Assembly (NCBI GenBank): GCA_029975165.1
Contig: JARKPR010000030.1
Location: forward strand, 37,125 to 101,124
Direction: 5' to 3'
DNA: 64,000 nucleotides
Origin: Selenomonadales bacterium
GTDB taxonomy: Bacteria; Bacillota; Negativicutes; Sporomusales; UBA7701
Position numbers and translations under genes: made by a program. Position 1 is the first letter of the stretch. Every line of letters begins with the position of its first letter. Shown here piece after piece: positions 6,989-16,395 of the stretch. Under the pieces are notes generated by a model that was not told the origin of the DNA, ran no database searches, and was given only the letters and a program-made list of their open reading frames with translations.

Positions 6989-7939
6989 TCACAGCCTGCC
7001 GGCCAGCCCCAGGAACTGCAGCGGATACACGAGCAGGAGGTATACCGCGGTGGTCAGGACGAACGCGGCCATGGTGATGTGGACGTTGAGGCGCTGCATC
7101 TTGACGGCGATCACCGATAATATCGCCGTCGGCGTGCTGGCGGTTATGAGGACGGCGTTCAAGGCGACGGGGTCGCTGATGACCATCCTGGCGATAGCGT
7201 ACGTAAGCAGCGGCGTGATGACGAACTTGATCACCGTCATGTCGATGATGCCCAGCCAATACTGCCGCATGGCCCGGAAGTCGACGGAGAACCCCACGGG
7301 GATGAGCGACGTCCAGGCGCCGAAATGCACGAGGGGGTCGAAGATGGCGCCGGCCCACGCCGGCCTGGGGATGCCGCCGTAATAGAGCGCGGCCCCGGCC
7401 AGCAGGCCGAGCGCCGGAAGCTGGTTGCGGCTGAACACGGCCGCTGCGACCGACAGACGCGCGCCGCCGCCCTCGCCGCCCTTCGCGGCGTACCATTGGG
7501 CCACCGGGAAGCAGATAAGGAACAGGTAGAGGGTGCCCAGCAGGGTGATGAGCTGCACGTACGCGAAGCCCGTTTCCCCGTAGAGGATGTAGGTCGATAT
7601 CCCTCCCAGTGTAAGGGTGTTGGACATGGTCCCGGCCATGACGTAGCTGCCCTGGTCGAGACTGCTGGCGTATTTGGCCTTGGCGCGGAAATAGGCGAAT
7701 ATGCCGGGGATAACGCTCATCACGATCCCCAGCACCGGCAGCCAGATAAGCTCGGGGGTAAGCTTCGTCGCCCAGAAGCCGAGCAGGGCGATCAGCGGGT
7801 AGATGAGCAGCACGCTGAAATTCATCATCCGCCGGAAAAAATCATCATCCAGTTTCGTCTGGCGGCGGAATAAGTAGCCGACCGCCAGCGGCAGCAGCAG
7901 ATCGATAAAGAAATAGGCTATCTTGGTGCCGAAGTCCAT
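6989..7939 (-). CDS. AEC-family (auxin efflux carrier-like) transporter
   Basis: 316 residues with about ten membrane segments and the AEC inverted-repeat architecture. Visible features are the N-terminal LLLPLAVGYLFRR, the conserved Asn/Gly-rich crossover MAGTMSNTLTLGG, and the second-half equivalent ITASTPTAILSVIA. Bacterial AEC members export or import carboxylates such as malate or malonate; the substrate is not visible here. ATG at 7939 is preceded by a GGGAGGA site. It stands alone between the encapsulin operon and a small DUF2007-like gene on the same strand. Confidence 0.85.
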   Translation of the reverse strand: MDFGTKIAYFFIDLLLPLAVGYLFRRQTKLDDDFFRRMMNFSVLLIYPLIALLGFWATKLTPELIWLPVLGIVMSVIPGIFAYFRAKAKYASSLDQGSYVMAGTMSNTLTLGGISTYILYGETGFAYVQLITLLGTLYLFLICFPVAQWYAAKGGEGGGARLSVAAAVFSRNQLPALGLLAGAALYYGGIPRPAWAGAIFDPLVHFGAWTSLIPVGFSVDFRAMRQYWLGIIDMTVIKFVITPLLTYAIARMVISDPVALNAVLITASTPTAILSVIAVKMQRLNVHITMAAFVLTTAVYLLLVYPLQFLGLAGRL

Positions 7940-7994
7940 GCGGACAAATTCTCCTCCCTTTGCGGCGGCGCCTTGGCGGGCGGCCGCCGGCGGG

Positions 7995-8231
7995 CTATTC
8001 TTCGGCCGGAGGCTGGGTACGGAGGCTGGCGAGGATCTCGGCGATCTCCGCCTCGTGCTCCGGCGGCGCGTATACGGCCCCCCAGCCTTTCTGGGCCTGG
8101 AACAGGCCGTCGTACGCGGCGTCGTAGTAGGACTTGAGAGTGTGGGGGATGCGGCGCTCGGCGAGGATTTCCGCCAGCAGGTGCGCCTCGAACTGATTCT
8201 CCACCACCGCTACCTTCACATAACCTTCCAT
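7995..8231 (-). CDS. DUF2007-like small protein
   Basis: 78 residues, start chosen at ATG 8231 with an AAGGAGG site eight bases upstream. The sequence VKVAVVENQFEAHLLAEILAERRIPH, split by natural turns, has the DUF2007 pattern (beta strand, helix selecting residues, then a strand), a putative signal-transducing fold of PII-like topology. No catalytic residues are evident. It lies 55 bases upstream of the AEC transporter and may be co-transcribed with it. Function unknown. Confidence 0.7.
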   Translation of the reverse strand: MEGYVKVAVVENQFEAHLLAEILAERRIPHTLKSYYDAAYDGLFQAQKGWGAVYAPPEHEAEIAEILASLRTQPPAEE

Positions 8232-8292
8232 CGTCGCGACCTCCTTCCACATGCATATCATCATTATAACAGAATCGCCCCTGCAAAGGCCA

Positions 8293-8319
8293 AAAGCCCG
8301 CCGAAAATCGGCGGGCTTT
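8293..8319 (-). terminator. Terminator of the NlpC/P60 gene
   Basis: 12-bp perfect stem AAAGCCCGCCGA/TCGGCGGGCTTT with a three-base loop; T-rich arm on the minus strand just downstream of the hydrolase gene. Confidence 0.85.
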
Positions 8320-8359
8320 GACATAGCGACGCAGCTAGGCGACGTTTATCGGCGGCCGC

Positions 8360-8974
8360 CTAGAAGCGGCGGGAGCCGATATAATGCTGGGTGTAGTACG
8401 CTTCGTCCAACTGCGAAATCGTGACCTGTTTGGCACCCGAGCTGGCGTGGATGAACTTGCCGCCGCCCATGTAGAAGCCGACATGGGACGCGCCCGGCTT
8501 GTAGGTGGTGAAGAAGACCAGGTCGCCGACCCGGAGGTTGGCCTTGTCCACCGGCGTGCCGGCGGCGTATTGCTCGGCCGCGGTCCGGGGGATGGTTATG
8601 CCGTTCTGCTTCATGACGTACTGGGTGAAGCCCGAGCAGTCGAACCCCGACGGAGTCTCGCCGCCCCATACGTAAGGCACGCCCATGTATTTCTGGGCGG
8701 TGACGATCACCGCGCTGCGGTCGGCGCCGGGCGAGGCAGGCGTAGTGCTGCTGCCGAGAACCTTGCCGCCGCCCGCCCCCCCGTCGGAGGTGCCTAAAAG
8801 CTTGCCGAACAGGAGCCCGAGCAGGATGTTCAAAATGCCGCCGCCGGTGCTGCCCCCGTCCTGGCCGAGCAGGTCGGAAAGCGACGCGGCTTGGGCGACA
8901 GTCGCCGGCGCTAGCAGCGTGACGGTCAGCGTCAGCAGCAGGAGCAAAGCGACGGAAAATCTGTGACGACGCAT
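8360..8974 (-). CDS. Secreted NlpC/P60 endopeptidase
   Basis: 204 residues from ATG 8974, which follows AAAGGAGGT; an in-frame extension to 9049 lacks a binding site. Signal peptide ~6-31 (ends ATVAQAAS), then a Gly/Ser-rich low-complexity linker, then the NlpC/P60 domain (~85-204). Catalytic Cys is in FDCSGF, the active His in SHVGFYMG, and the third polar residue in FIHASSG. Such enzymes cut the D-gamma-glutamyl-diaminopimelate bond in peptidoglycan. No cell-wall-binding repeats are present, so targeting is likely via the linker. Monocistronic with its own terminator. Confidence 0.93.
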   Translation of the reverse strand: MRRHRFSVALLLLLTLTVTLLAPATVAQAASLSDLLGQDGGSTGGGILNILLGLLFGKLLGTSDGGAGGGKVLGSSTTPASPGADRSAVIVTAQKYMGVPYVWGGETPSGFDCSGFTQYVMKQNGITIPRTAAEQYAAGTPVDKANLRVGDLVFFTTYKPGASHVGFYMGGGKFIHASSGAKQVTISQLDEAYYTQHYIGSRRF

Positions 8975-9106
8975 ATACCGACCTCCTTTATTGACAAAAA
9001 ATAACGGCCGGCCGCAACCGGCCTGCCTCATTATAACATACGCAAACACATTATGTAAAATACATGATAATCCAATTGCTTCTGGCGGCCCGTAAAACCT
9101 AGCGGT

Positions 9107-12100
9107 TCAGCATTTCCCGCGCCGGTATTTGGCGGCCAGCGAGGCCAGGCGGGCGGCGAGGCCGTTGTCCCGATAGCCCGGCGGGCAGCGCCACTCCCAG
9201 TTGCCGCCGACCGTCCCCGGCGTGTTCATACGGGCCGACCCGTCCAGCCCCAGCACGTCCTGCATGGGCACGACGGCCGTCGCCGCGCGGGACGCATAGG
9301 CGAGCTCGATCATTCCCCACGCCGGGTCGCCGCCGTCCAGCCAGCGGTCGGCGCATGCCGCCGCCGTCGGGGCGGTTGCGGCCAGCTCCCGATACCAGCC
9401 GAGGGTGGTGTCGTTGTCGTGGGTGCCGGTATAGACGACGCAGTCCGGCCCGCAACTGAGCGGCAGGGGGTCGCCCTGGCCGTCGCAGGCGAGGGCGAAG
9501 TGCAGCACCCTCATGCCGGGAAAGGCGAATTTGCGCCTGAGCGCGACCACATCAGGGGTTATCGTGCCGAGGTCTTCGGCGATGAGCGGCAGTTGGCCGA
9601 GCCGCACCTCGAGGGCGGCGAACAGGGCTGCCCCCGGGCCTTTCAGCCACCGCCCGGTTTCGGCGGTCGTCGCGCTGGCCGGGACGGCCCAGCAGGCGGC
9701 GAAGCCGCGGAAGTGGTCGATGCGGACGACGTCGACCAGCGCCAGCAGGTTGACGAGGCGATCCTGCCACCAACGGTAACCTTCCCGGGCCATCGCCCGC
9801 CAGTCATATAGCGGGTTGCCCCACAGCTGGCCGGTGGCGCTGAAATAGTCGGGCGGCACGCCGGCGACGTCGGTCGGGTTGCCGGCGGCGTCGAGGCGGA
9901 ACAGGCGGCGATTGGCCCAGACGTCGCAGGAGGCATGGGCGACGAAGATCGGCAGGTCGCCGATGATCCTCACGCCGCGCTCGCGGGCGTAGTCGCGGAG
10001 CGCGGCCCACTGGCGGCGAAAAACGTACTGCAGGAAAACATGATGGTCGATCTCCGCCGCCAGCAGGCCGGCATAGCGGGTGAGCGCCGCCGGGTCGCGG
10101 CCGGCGATATCGGCCGGCCAGCGCTGCCAGCAATCGTCGCCGAAGTGGCCGGCCAGCGCCATGTAGAGGGCGTAGTCGTCGAGCCAGGCAGCGTTGGCGT
10201 GGCGGAAGGGGGCGTATGGTGCGTCGGGGATGAAGCGGGCGGACGCCAGGCGGAAAAGACTTTCTTTATAGGCGCGCACGGCGGGATAGTCCACCCGGCC
10301 GCCGTCATCGGCCGCCAGGCCGCTGGCCGCGCGGGCGGCGGTGATCTCGTCCGCCGTAATCAACCCTTGGTCCGCCAACTTGTCGAGGTCGATGAGCAGC
10401 GGCTCGGCGGCGAAAGCCGATACGCTCTGGTAGGGTGAGTTGCCGCAACCGACGGGGTTGAGGGGCAGGATCTGCCAGTAGTCCTGGCCGGCCGCCGCCA
10501 GGAAATCGACGAAGGCGCGGGCCTCGGCGCCCAGGTCGCCGCAACCGTGGGCGGACGGCAGCGAAGTGGGATGGAGGAGGATGCCGCACTCGCCGCGCTC
10601 CCGGCCGCCGCCTATGAGCAGGCGGCCGCCGAGCGGCGGGATTGTCACGGCCAAACAGCCTTCGCCGGCAGGCGCCTCAGCCTCGTCTGCGAGGGCGTCG
10701 AACAGCAGGCCGCGGTAGCGGCCGCCGAGGTCGACTTCCACTTTCACCGCCGTCTCGCTGCGGTTGACGAGGACGACGGCTATGGTGTCCGTGCCCTCCG
10801 CCCAGCGGATAAAGCCGAACACGTCGGGATGGGGGGCGAGCGGCCGCCATTCGCCGCTACGCAGCACGGGATGCGCGTTGCGCAGGCCGATGACGCGCTT
10901 ATACCAGGCGGTGAGGGCGGCGTCCTGCCGGCCCCAGGGGAAGGGCCGCCGGTTGAGCGGCTCAGTGTAGCCCTCCAGCCCGGCTTCGTCGCCGTAATAC
11001 ACGCACGGCACGCCGGGGAAGGTCATCTGCCACAGGGCCAGCAGCTTCAGGCGGCGCACCGCGAGCTCCCGCTCACGCTCGCCCAGGCGCTGCCGCCGCT
11101 GTTGGCTGTAAGGCAGGCCGGCCGGCTCCTCGTAGCCGCCGAGCAGGGTAAGGATTCTCGGTACGTCGTGGCTGCCGATGAGGTTGAGCGCGGCGTAAAA
11201 ATTTTCCCGAGGGTAGTTCTCGTACAAGCTGTACAGCACGGCGGCCGTTGCGGCGGCGTCCTCGCGGCCGAGCAGGAAATCGAGGGCGGCGCGGCGGAAG
11301 GGGTAGTTGGTCGCCGCGTCGAGCTCGTCGCCCCGGAAGTAGCCGCGGAGCTCGCCGTAGCTGACCTTGCGGGACGCGTCCTCCCATACCTCGCCGATCA
11401 GCACCGCTTCGTCGTCCGTTTCCTTCGCCGCCCGCCGCAGCTCGCGGATGAAGGCGTCAGGCAGCTCGTCGGCCACGTCCAGCCGCCAGCCGGCGGCCCC
11501 CAGGCGCAGCCAGTGCCGTACGACGCTGTCCGGCCCGCGGGCGATGAAGTCCAGGTAGGACGGCTCGAGCTCGTTGACGTTCGGCAGGGCGTCGACGCCC
11601 CACCACGATTCATAGTCGTCGGGGTGGCGGCGGAAGCGGTACCAGGGATAATACGGGGATGCGGCCGACTGGTAGGCCCCTGTCCCGGGGTAGCGCCCCT
11701 CGCGGTTGAAGTAGATGCTGTCGCTGCCGGTGTGGCTGAAGACGCCGTCGAGGATGACGCGGATGCCGATCGTGCGGGCGGCGGCGCACAGTTCGCGGAA
11801 GGCGGCGTTGTCGCCGAACATGGGGTCGATGTTCAGGTAGTCGGCGGTGTCGTACTTGTGGTTGCTGGCGGCGGCGAACAACGGGTTGAAGTATATGGCG
11901 CCCACGCCCAGCTCCTTGAGATAGGGCAGCTTGGCCATCACGCCGGCGAGGTTGCCGCCGAAGAAGTCGAAGGCGAGGATGCGGCCTGTCTCCCACTCCC
12001 GCACGTAGACGGGATCGTCGTCCCAGTGGGCGTGGATGAGGCTGTGCGGCCCGGTGTTCTTCACCTGGCGGCCAGGGTTGCCGTTATAGAAGCGGTCGGG

Positions 12101-12529
12101 GAAGATCTGGTAGACGACCGCGTCCTTGTACCAGGCGGGGACGGCGGCCGGCAGGTGGACGGTGATCTGGAAGGAGGGCGGGGCGGCGGCGTACATCGCC
12201 CCTTCGCCGCCCAGCTGCCGGGCGTTGTTGCCGTAAAAGTGGGCCGCACCGCCGGCATGGACGACGAAATAATACCACACCACCCCCGGCTCGTCGGGAA
12301 CAGTCAGGGTAGTGCGGTAATACACCCTGTCGGCGGCGCCGTCGCCCGGAGTCATGGGGATGAGCTCCTCGCCCCGTCCGTCGCGCCAGGTGCGGAGGTA
12401 GACCGCTTCCACCGGCCGGCCGGCGGCGACGGCCAGGCTTAGGTCGACCGCCGTGCCGCAGGCCACCGCCCCGAACGGGCGGCGGTAAGCGACGAGCTGC
12501 GAATTGTGGCAAAGCCAGCCGTACGTCAT
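9107..12529 (-). CDS. Bifunctional GH13 alpha-glucan hydrolase / GH77 4-alpha-glucanotransferase
   Basis: About 1140 residues, two full enzymes in one chain. Residues ~1-130 form a beta-sandwich like neopullulanase N-domains; ~135-620 is a GH13 barrel with ILDGVFSHTG (region I), GWRLDVADEL (nucleophile Asp), LIGEVWED (acid Glu) and IGSHDVPR (third Asp). After a short link, ~650-1140 is an amylomaltase: HPTSLPSAHG, VRIDHFRGF (nucleophile), IAEDLG (acid) and TGTHDNDT. The fusion would debranch or shorten glucan and recycle maltooligosaccharides for the phosphorylase. ATG 12529 has an AGGTGG site; GTG 12538, which abuts the glgP stop, is an alternative. Last gene of the glycogen operon. Confidence 0.94.
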   Translation of the reverse strand: MTYGWLCHNSQLVAYRRPFGAVACGTAVDLSLAVAAGRPVEAVYLRTWRDGRGEELIPMTPGDGAADRVYYRTTLTVPDEPGVVWYYFVVHAGGAAHFYGNNARQLGGEGAMYAAAPPSFQITVHLPAAVPAWYKDAVVYQIFPDRFYNGNPGRQVKNTGPHSLIHAHWDDDPVYVREWETGRILAFDFFGGNLAGVMAKLPYLKELGVGAIYFNPLFAAASNHKYDTADYLNIDPMFGDNAAFRELCAAARTIGIRVILDGVFSHTGSDSIYFNREGRYPGTGAYQSAASPYYPWYRFRRHPDDYESWWGVDALPNVNELEPSYLDFIARGPDSVVRHWLRLGAAGWRLDVADELPDAFIRELRRAAKETDDEAVLIGEVWEDASRKVSYGELRGYFRGDELDAATNYPFRRAALDFLLGREDAAATAAVLYSLYENYPRENFYAALNLIGSHDVPRILTLLGGYEEPAGLPYSQQRRQRLGERERELAVRRLKLLALWQMTFPGVPCVYYGDEAGLEGYTEPLNRRPFPWGRQDAALTAWYKRVIGLRNAHPVLRSGEWRPLAPHPDVFGFIRWAEGTDTIAVVLVNRSETAVKVEVDLGGRYRGLLFDALADEAEAPAGEGCLAVTIPPLGGRLLIGGGRERGECGILLHPTSLPSAHGCGDLGAEARAFVDFLAAAGQDYWQILPLNPVGCGNSPYQSVSAFAAEPLLIDLDKLADQGLITADEITAARAASGLAADDGGRVDYPAVRAYKESLFRLASARFIPDAPYAPFRHANAAWLDDYALYMALAGHFGDDCWQRWPADIAGRDPAALTRYAGLLAAEIDHHVFLQYVFRRQWAALRDYARERGVRIIGDLPIFVAHASCDVWANRRLFRLDAAGNPTDVAGVPPDYFSATGQLWGNPLYDWRAMAREGYRWWQDRLVNLLALVDVVRIDHFRGFAACWAVPASATTAETGRWLKGPGAALFAALEVRLGQLPLIAEDLGTITPDVVALRRKFAFPGMRVLHFALACDGQGDPLPLSCGPDCVVYTGTHDNDTTLGWYRELAATAPTAAACADRWLDGGDPAWGMIELAYASRAATAVVPMQDVLGLDGSARMNTPGTVGGNWEWRCPPGYRDNGLAARLASLAAKYRRGKC

Positions 12530-12538
12530 CGCCGCCAC

Positions 12539-14923
12539 CTACCCGTCGACCGGCACCGGCCGGATGTTCCAGATGCCGACGGCGTATTCGCCGACGGTAT
12601 GGTCGCTGGAGAACTGCCCGGAACGGGCGATGTTGTTGGCGGCCATCGCCGCCCACTTTCCCCCGTCGCGGTAAAAGGCGTCGACCTGCGCCTGGGCGTC
12701 AAGGTAGGCTTTGAAATCCTCCAGCTCAAAGAAGTCGCCCACGCCGTGGACGAGGTAATCGTAGAGCGGCCGGAACTCGTCCGCGCCGCCGGGCAGGCTG
12801 CCGTCGACCAGCTTGTCGGTCACCCGCCTGATGCGCGCGTCGTTATTGTAGATATAGCGGGGGTTGCAGCGGCCGTTGGCGCAGATCTCGATGACCTCCT
12901 CCGCCTTCAGCCCGAAGATGATGATATTGTCGTTGCCCACCGCCTCGCGGATCTCGACATTGGCGCCGTCAAGCGTGCCGACGGTCACCGCCCCGTTCAT
13001 CATGAACTTCATGTTCCCCGTGCCGGACGCCTCTTTGCTGGCCGTCGAAATCTGCTCGCTGACGTCGGCGGCCGGGATGATGAGCTCGGCCAGCGTCACC
13101 CCATAGTTCTCCAGGAAAACGACCTTCATCTTGTCGCTGACGTCCGGATCGTTGTTGACGACCGACGCTAGCACGTTGATGAGCTTGATGACCTTCTTGG
13201 CCAGCAGGTAGCTGGGGGCGGCCTTGCCGGCGAAGATGAACGTGCGGGGCACGACGTCGAGATGCGGGTTCTCCTTGAGGCGGTCGTACAGCTCCATGAT
13301 CCGCAGCGCGTTGAGGAGTTGCCGCTTGTAGACGTGGATGCGCTTGACGTGGATGTCGAAAATCGAGGCCGGGTCGAGTTCGAAGCCGTAGCCGTCCTTC
13401 ACGTATTTGGCCAGCGCCGCCTTCCGCATCTGCTTGATGGCCGTCAGCCGTTCGAGGAAAGCGGCGTCGCGGACGAAATACAGCAGCCGACTGAGGTCGG
13501 TGGGATGGTCGACCCAGCTGGGGCCGACCGTCTCCGTTATCAGCCCGGCCAGCTCGGGGTTGGCCTGCATGAGCCAGCGGCGGTGGGTGATGCCGTTCGT
13601 CTTGTTGTTGAATTTGTAGGGCGTGTATTGGTAGAAGAGCTTCAAACAGTCCTTCTTGAGAATCTCGCTGTGGATTTTGGCCACGCCGTTGACGCTATGG
13701 CTGCCGGCCACCGCCAGGTGGGCCATCTTGACGAACCCGTCGGCGGTGACGGCCATGGCGGCGATGCGGTCCCAATCGCCGGGGTAGAAATGCCACAGGT
13801 CGCGGCAGAAGCGCTCGTTGATCTCGTGGACGATCTCCCACAGCCGCGGCAGCAGGCTCTGAAAAATGTCGATCGGCCATTTCTCCAGCGCCTCCGGCAT
13901 GACGGTGTGGTTGGTGTAGGAGACGGTGTTGGTCGTGATCCGCCAGGCCTCGTCCCAGCCGAGGCCCTCCTCGTCCATGAGGATGCGCATCAACTCGGGC
14001 ACGGCCAGGGCCGGGTGGGTGTCGTTGATGTGGATGGCAACCTTGTCCGGCAGCAGCCGGATGTCGCCATGCTTGCGCCTTAACGTGCGCAGGATGCTCT
14101 GGATGCCGGCCGACACTAGGAAGTACTGCTGCTTGAGCCTGAGCAGCCGGCCCTCGTAGTGGGTGTCGTCGGGGTAGAGGATCTCGGATATGGCCTCGAC
14201 GGAATATTTGTACTCGACCGCCTTCAGGTAGTTGCCCTGGTTGAAGGAGGCGAAGTCCATCTCGTCCTCGGTGGGCTCGGCGCTCCACAGCCGCAGGGTG
14301 TTGACGGTGTTGTTGCCGAAACCGAGAACGGGGATGTCGTACGGAACGGCCAGCACCGTCCCGAAGGAATCGCCGAACTTGACCCGGACCGCCTTGTCGA
14401 TTTTGCGGTACTCCCAGATATTGCCGTCCTTCAGCCAGTTGTCCGGTCGCTCCACCTGGTCGCCGCCGACGATTTTCTGGGCGAACAGGCCGTACTTGTA
14501 GCGGATGCCGCAGCCGTGGCCGGGCAGGGCCAGCGCGGCCAGCGAGTCGAGGAAGCAGGCCGCCAGCCTGCCGAGGCCGCCGTTGCCGAGGCCGGCGTCA
14601 TGCTCCTGCTCCTCCAGCTCGGCGTAGTCCACCCCGAGTTCGGCCAGCCCCGCCACCCACAGGTCGCGGACGCCCATGTTGCGCAGGTAGGTGTCGAGCA
14701 GGCGGCCGAGCAGGAACTCGATCGAGAAGTAATAGACCTGTTTCTCGCCTTTGGCGGCGTACTGGCGGTTGGTGCTGACCCAGCGTTTGCCGATGTAGTC
14801 GCGGACGAGGCTGCCGAGGGCGGCGAACTTATTCTGGGCCGAGGCTTCGTCGAGGCTTTTGCCGTGCAGCGCCTGCAGTCTTTCGATGAATGCAGCTTTG
14901 AATTCTTCCTTGTCGGTAAGCAT
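12539..14923 (-). CDS. glgP: Glycogen/maltodextrin phosphorylase
   Basis: About 794 residues of the GT35 family. GNGGLGRLAACFLDS is the conserved glucan-site motif and EASGTGNMKFMMNG carries the lysine that binds pyridoxal phosphate. It releases glucose-1-phosphate from non-reducing ends of glycogen. Start moved to ATG 14923, seven bases after GGGGAGGGAAG; the upstream GTG at 14938 would place that site inside the gene. Ends immediately before the GH13-GH77 gene and begins 32 bases after glgA, so synthesis and breakdown enzymes share one transcript. Activity is presumably controlled by substrate and allostery more than by transcription. Confidence 0.97.
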   Translation of the reverse strand: MLTDKEEFKAAFIERLQALHGKSLDEASAQNKFAALGSLVRDYIGKRWVSTNRQYAAKGEKQVYYFSIEFLLGRLLDTYLRNMGVRDLWVAGLAELGVDYAELEEQEHDAGLGNGGLGRLAACFLDSLAALALPGHGCGIRYKYGLFAQKIVGGDQVERPDNWLKDGNIWEYRKIDKAVRVKFGDSFGTVLAVPYDIPVLGFGNNTVNTLRLWSAEPTEDEMDFASFNQGNYLKAVEYKYSVEAISEILYPDDTHYEGRLLRLKQQYFLVSAGIQSILRTLRRKHGDIRLLPDKVAIHINDTHPALAVPELMRILMDEEGLGWDEAWRITTNTVSYTNHTVMPEALEKWPIDIFQSLLPRLWEIVHEINERFCRDLWHFYPGDWDRIAAMAVTADGFVKMAHLAVAGSHSVNGVAKIHSEILKKDCLKLFYQYTPYKFNNKTNGITHRRWLMQANPELAGLITETVGPSWVDHPTDLSRLLYFVRDAAFLERLTAIKQMRKAALAKYVKDGYGFELDPASIFDIHVKRIHVYKRQLLNALRIMELYDRLKENPHLDVVPRTFIFAGKAAPSYLLAKKVIKLINVLASVVNNDPDVSDKMKVVFLENYGVTLAELIIPAADVSEQISTASKEASGTGNMKFMMNGAVTVGTLDGANVEIREAVGNDNIIIFGLKAEEVIEICANGRCNPRYIYNNDARIRRVTDKLVDGSLPGGADEFRPLYDYLVHGVGDFFELEDFKAYLDAQAQVDAFYRDGGKWAAMAANNIARSGQFSSDHTVGEYAVGIWNIRPVPVDG

Positions 14924-14955
14924 TTCTTCCCTCCCCACATAGACAGGCGGCGCCG

Positions 14956-16395
14956 TCAGGACAGTCGGTCGTACACGGCGGCGTATTCGGCCGCCGACCG
15001 GCCCCAGCTATAGTCGGACGTCATGGCGGCTTTTACGATCTTCGGCCAGGTTTCGCCGTCGCTCCAGAAGCCGAGGGCGCGCCGGAAGGTGTACAGCATA
15101 TCCTGGGCGTTCACGGCCGCGAAGCTGAAGCCGTTCCCTTCGCCAGTATATTCGCTGTAGGGAAAAATGGTATCCTTCAGGCCGCCGGTCTCGCGCACCA
15201 GCGGCACGCAGCCGTAGCGCAGGGCGATGAGCTGGCCGATGCCGCAGGGCTCCTGCAGCGACGGCATGAGGAGGAGGTCGGCGGCGGCGAAGATCTTCTG
15301 GGCCAGCGACTCGTCGAAGAAGATGTTGGCGGACAACTGGCCGGGGTGGCGGTGGCCGGCCACGCGGAACATGCTCTCGTACTTGTCGTCACCGGTGCCG
15401 AGGACGACGACCTGCACATCGGCGGCGAGGATGTCCCCCAGCACCTCGGCGATGAGGTCGAGCCCCTTAGCCCACACCAACCGGGAAACGACGCCGACCA
15501 GCATCGCCTCCGGCCGTATCGCCAGGCCGAGGAACTCCTGCAGCTTGGTCTTGTTGACCTGCTTGCGGCCAATCGACCGGCGGGTGAAGTTCATGTAGAT
15601 CCGCTTGTCCTTGGCCGAGTCGTACACCTCGTAGTCGATGCCGTTGAGGATGCCGCAGAAGTCGCCGCTCCGCCGGCGCAAGGCATCGTCGAGCTGCCAG
15701 CCGCCCTCCGGGGTGAGCAGTTCGGCGGCGTACGTCGGGCTCACGGTCGTGACCGCGTCGGCAAAAACGATGCCGCCCTTGAGGACGTTCACCTTGCCGG
15801 CGAGCTCCAGCCGGTCGGCGGTCAGGTACTCGTCGGCGTCGAGCGACAGCAGGTCGCCGAGCGCCGGCGGGTCGCAGATGCCCTGGTACTGGATGTTGTG
15901 AATGGTCAGCACCGTCCGTAGCCGGGCGTATTCCGGCCTGTCCCGGTACTGGGCGTTGAGCAGCACCGGCACGAGGGCGGCATGCCAGTCGTGGCAGTGA
16001 AGGACGTCGGGGGCGAAGTCGAGATACGGCAACGCCTCCAGCACCGCCCGGCAAAAGTAGGCGAACCGCTCGCCGTCGTCGTGGAAGCCGTACAGCCCCT
16101 GGCGGCGGAAATAAAACTCGTTGTCGATGAAATAACAAGTCAGGCCCTCGTACTCCAGCCGCTCGACGCCGCAGTAGAGCTGCCGCCAGCCGAGCGTCAC
16201 CTCGAGGCGCTTCAGGTAGACCATCTGCTCCCGCCACGGGGACGGGATGTCGCCGTACTTGGGCATGATGATTCTTACGTCGAGGCCCTGGCGCACCAGC
16301 TCCTTGGGCAGCGAGCCGACGACGTCGGCCAGGCCGCCCGTCTTCGCGAACGGCACGGCCTCGGCGGCGACGAATAAAACCTTCTTGGCTGTCAC
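14956..16395 (-). CDS. glgA: Glycogen synthase (ADP-glucose)
   Basis: 479 residues, GT5 family. KTGGLADV near residue 18 is the ADP-glucose-binding loop; HCHDWHAALVP and the C-terminal PSLQEPCGIGQL motif complete the GT-B active site. It transfers glucose from ADP-glucose to the growing alpha-1,4 chain. The start overlaps the glgD stop by four bases, indicating translational coupling. Normal length and no damage. Confidence 0.97.
   Translation of the reverse strand: MTAKKVLFVAAEAVPFAKTGGLADVVGSLPKELVRQGLDVRIIMPKYGDIPSPWREQMVYLKRLEVTLGWRQLYCGVERLEYEGLTCYFIDNEFYFRRQGLYGFHDDGERFAYFCRAVLEALPYLDFAPDVLHCHDWHAALVPVLLNAQYRDRPEYARLRTVLTIHNIQYQGICDPPALGDLLSLDADEYLTADRLELAGKVNVLKGGIVFADAVTTVSPTYAAELLTPEGGWQLDDALRRRSGDFCGILNGIDYEVYDSAKDKRIYMNFTRRSIGRKQVNKTKLQEFLGLAIRPEAMLVGVVSRLVWAKGLDLIAEVLGDILAADVQVVVLGTGDDKYESMFRVAGHRHPGQLSANIFFDESLAQKIFAAADLLLMPSLQEPCGIGQLIALRYGCVPLVRETGGLKDTIFPYSEYTGEGNGFSFAAVNAQDMLYTFRRALGFWSDGETWPKIVKAAMTSDYSWGRSAAEYAAVYDRLS

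Noticed and set aside
10547..12442. 631-codon frame antisense to the GH13 half
   Set aside because: GC-rich coding DNA leaves long antisense frames; Val/Gly/Asp/Ala-rich with no domain and no ribosome binding site.
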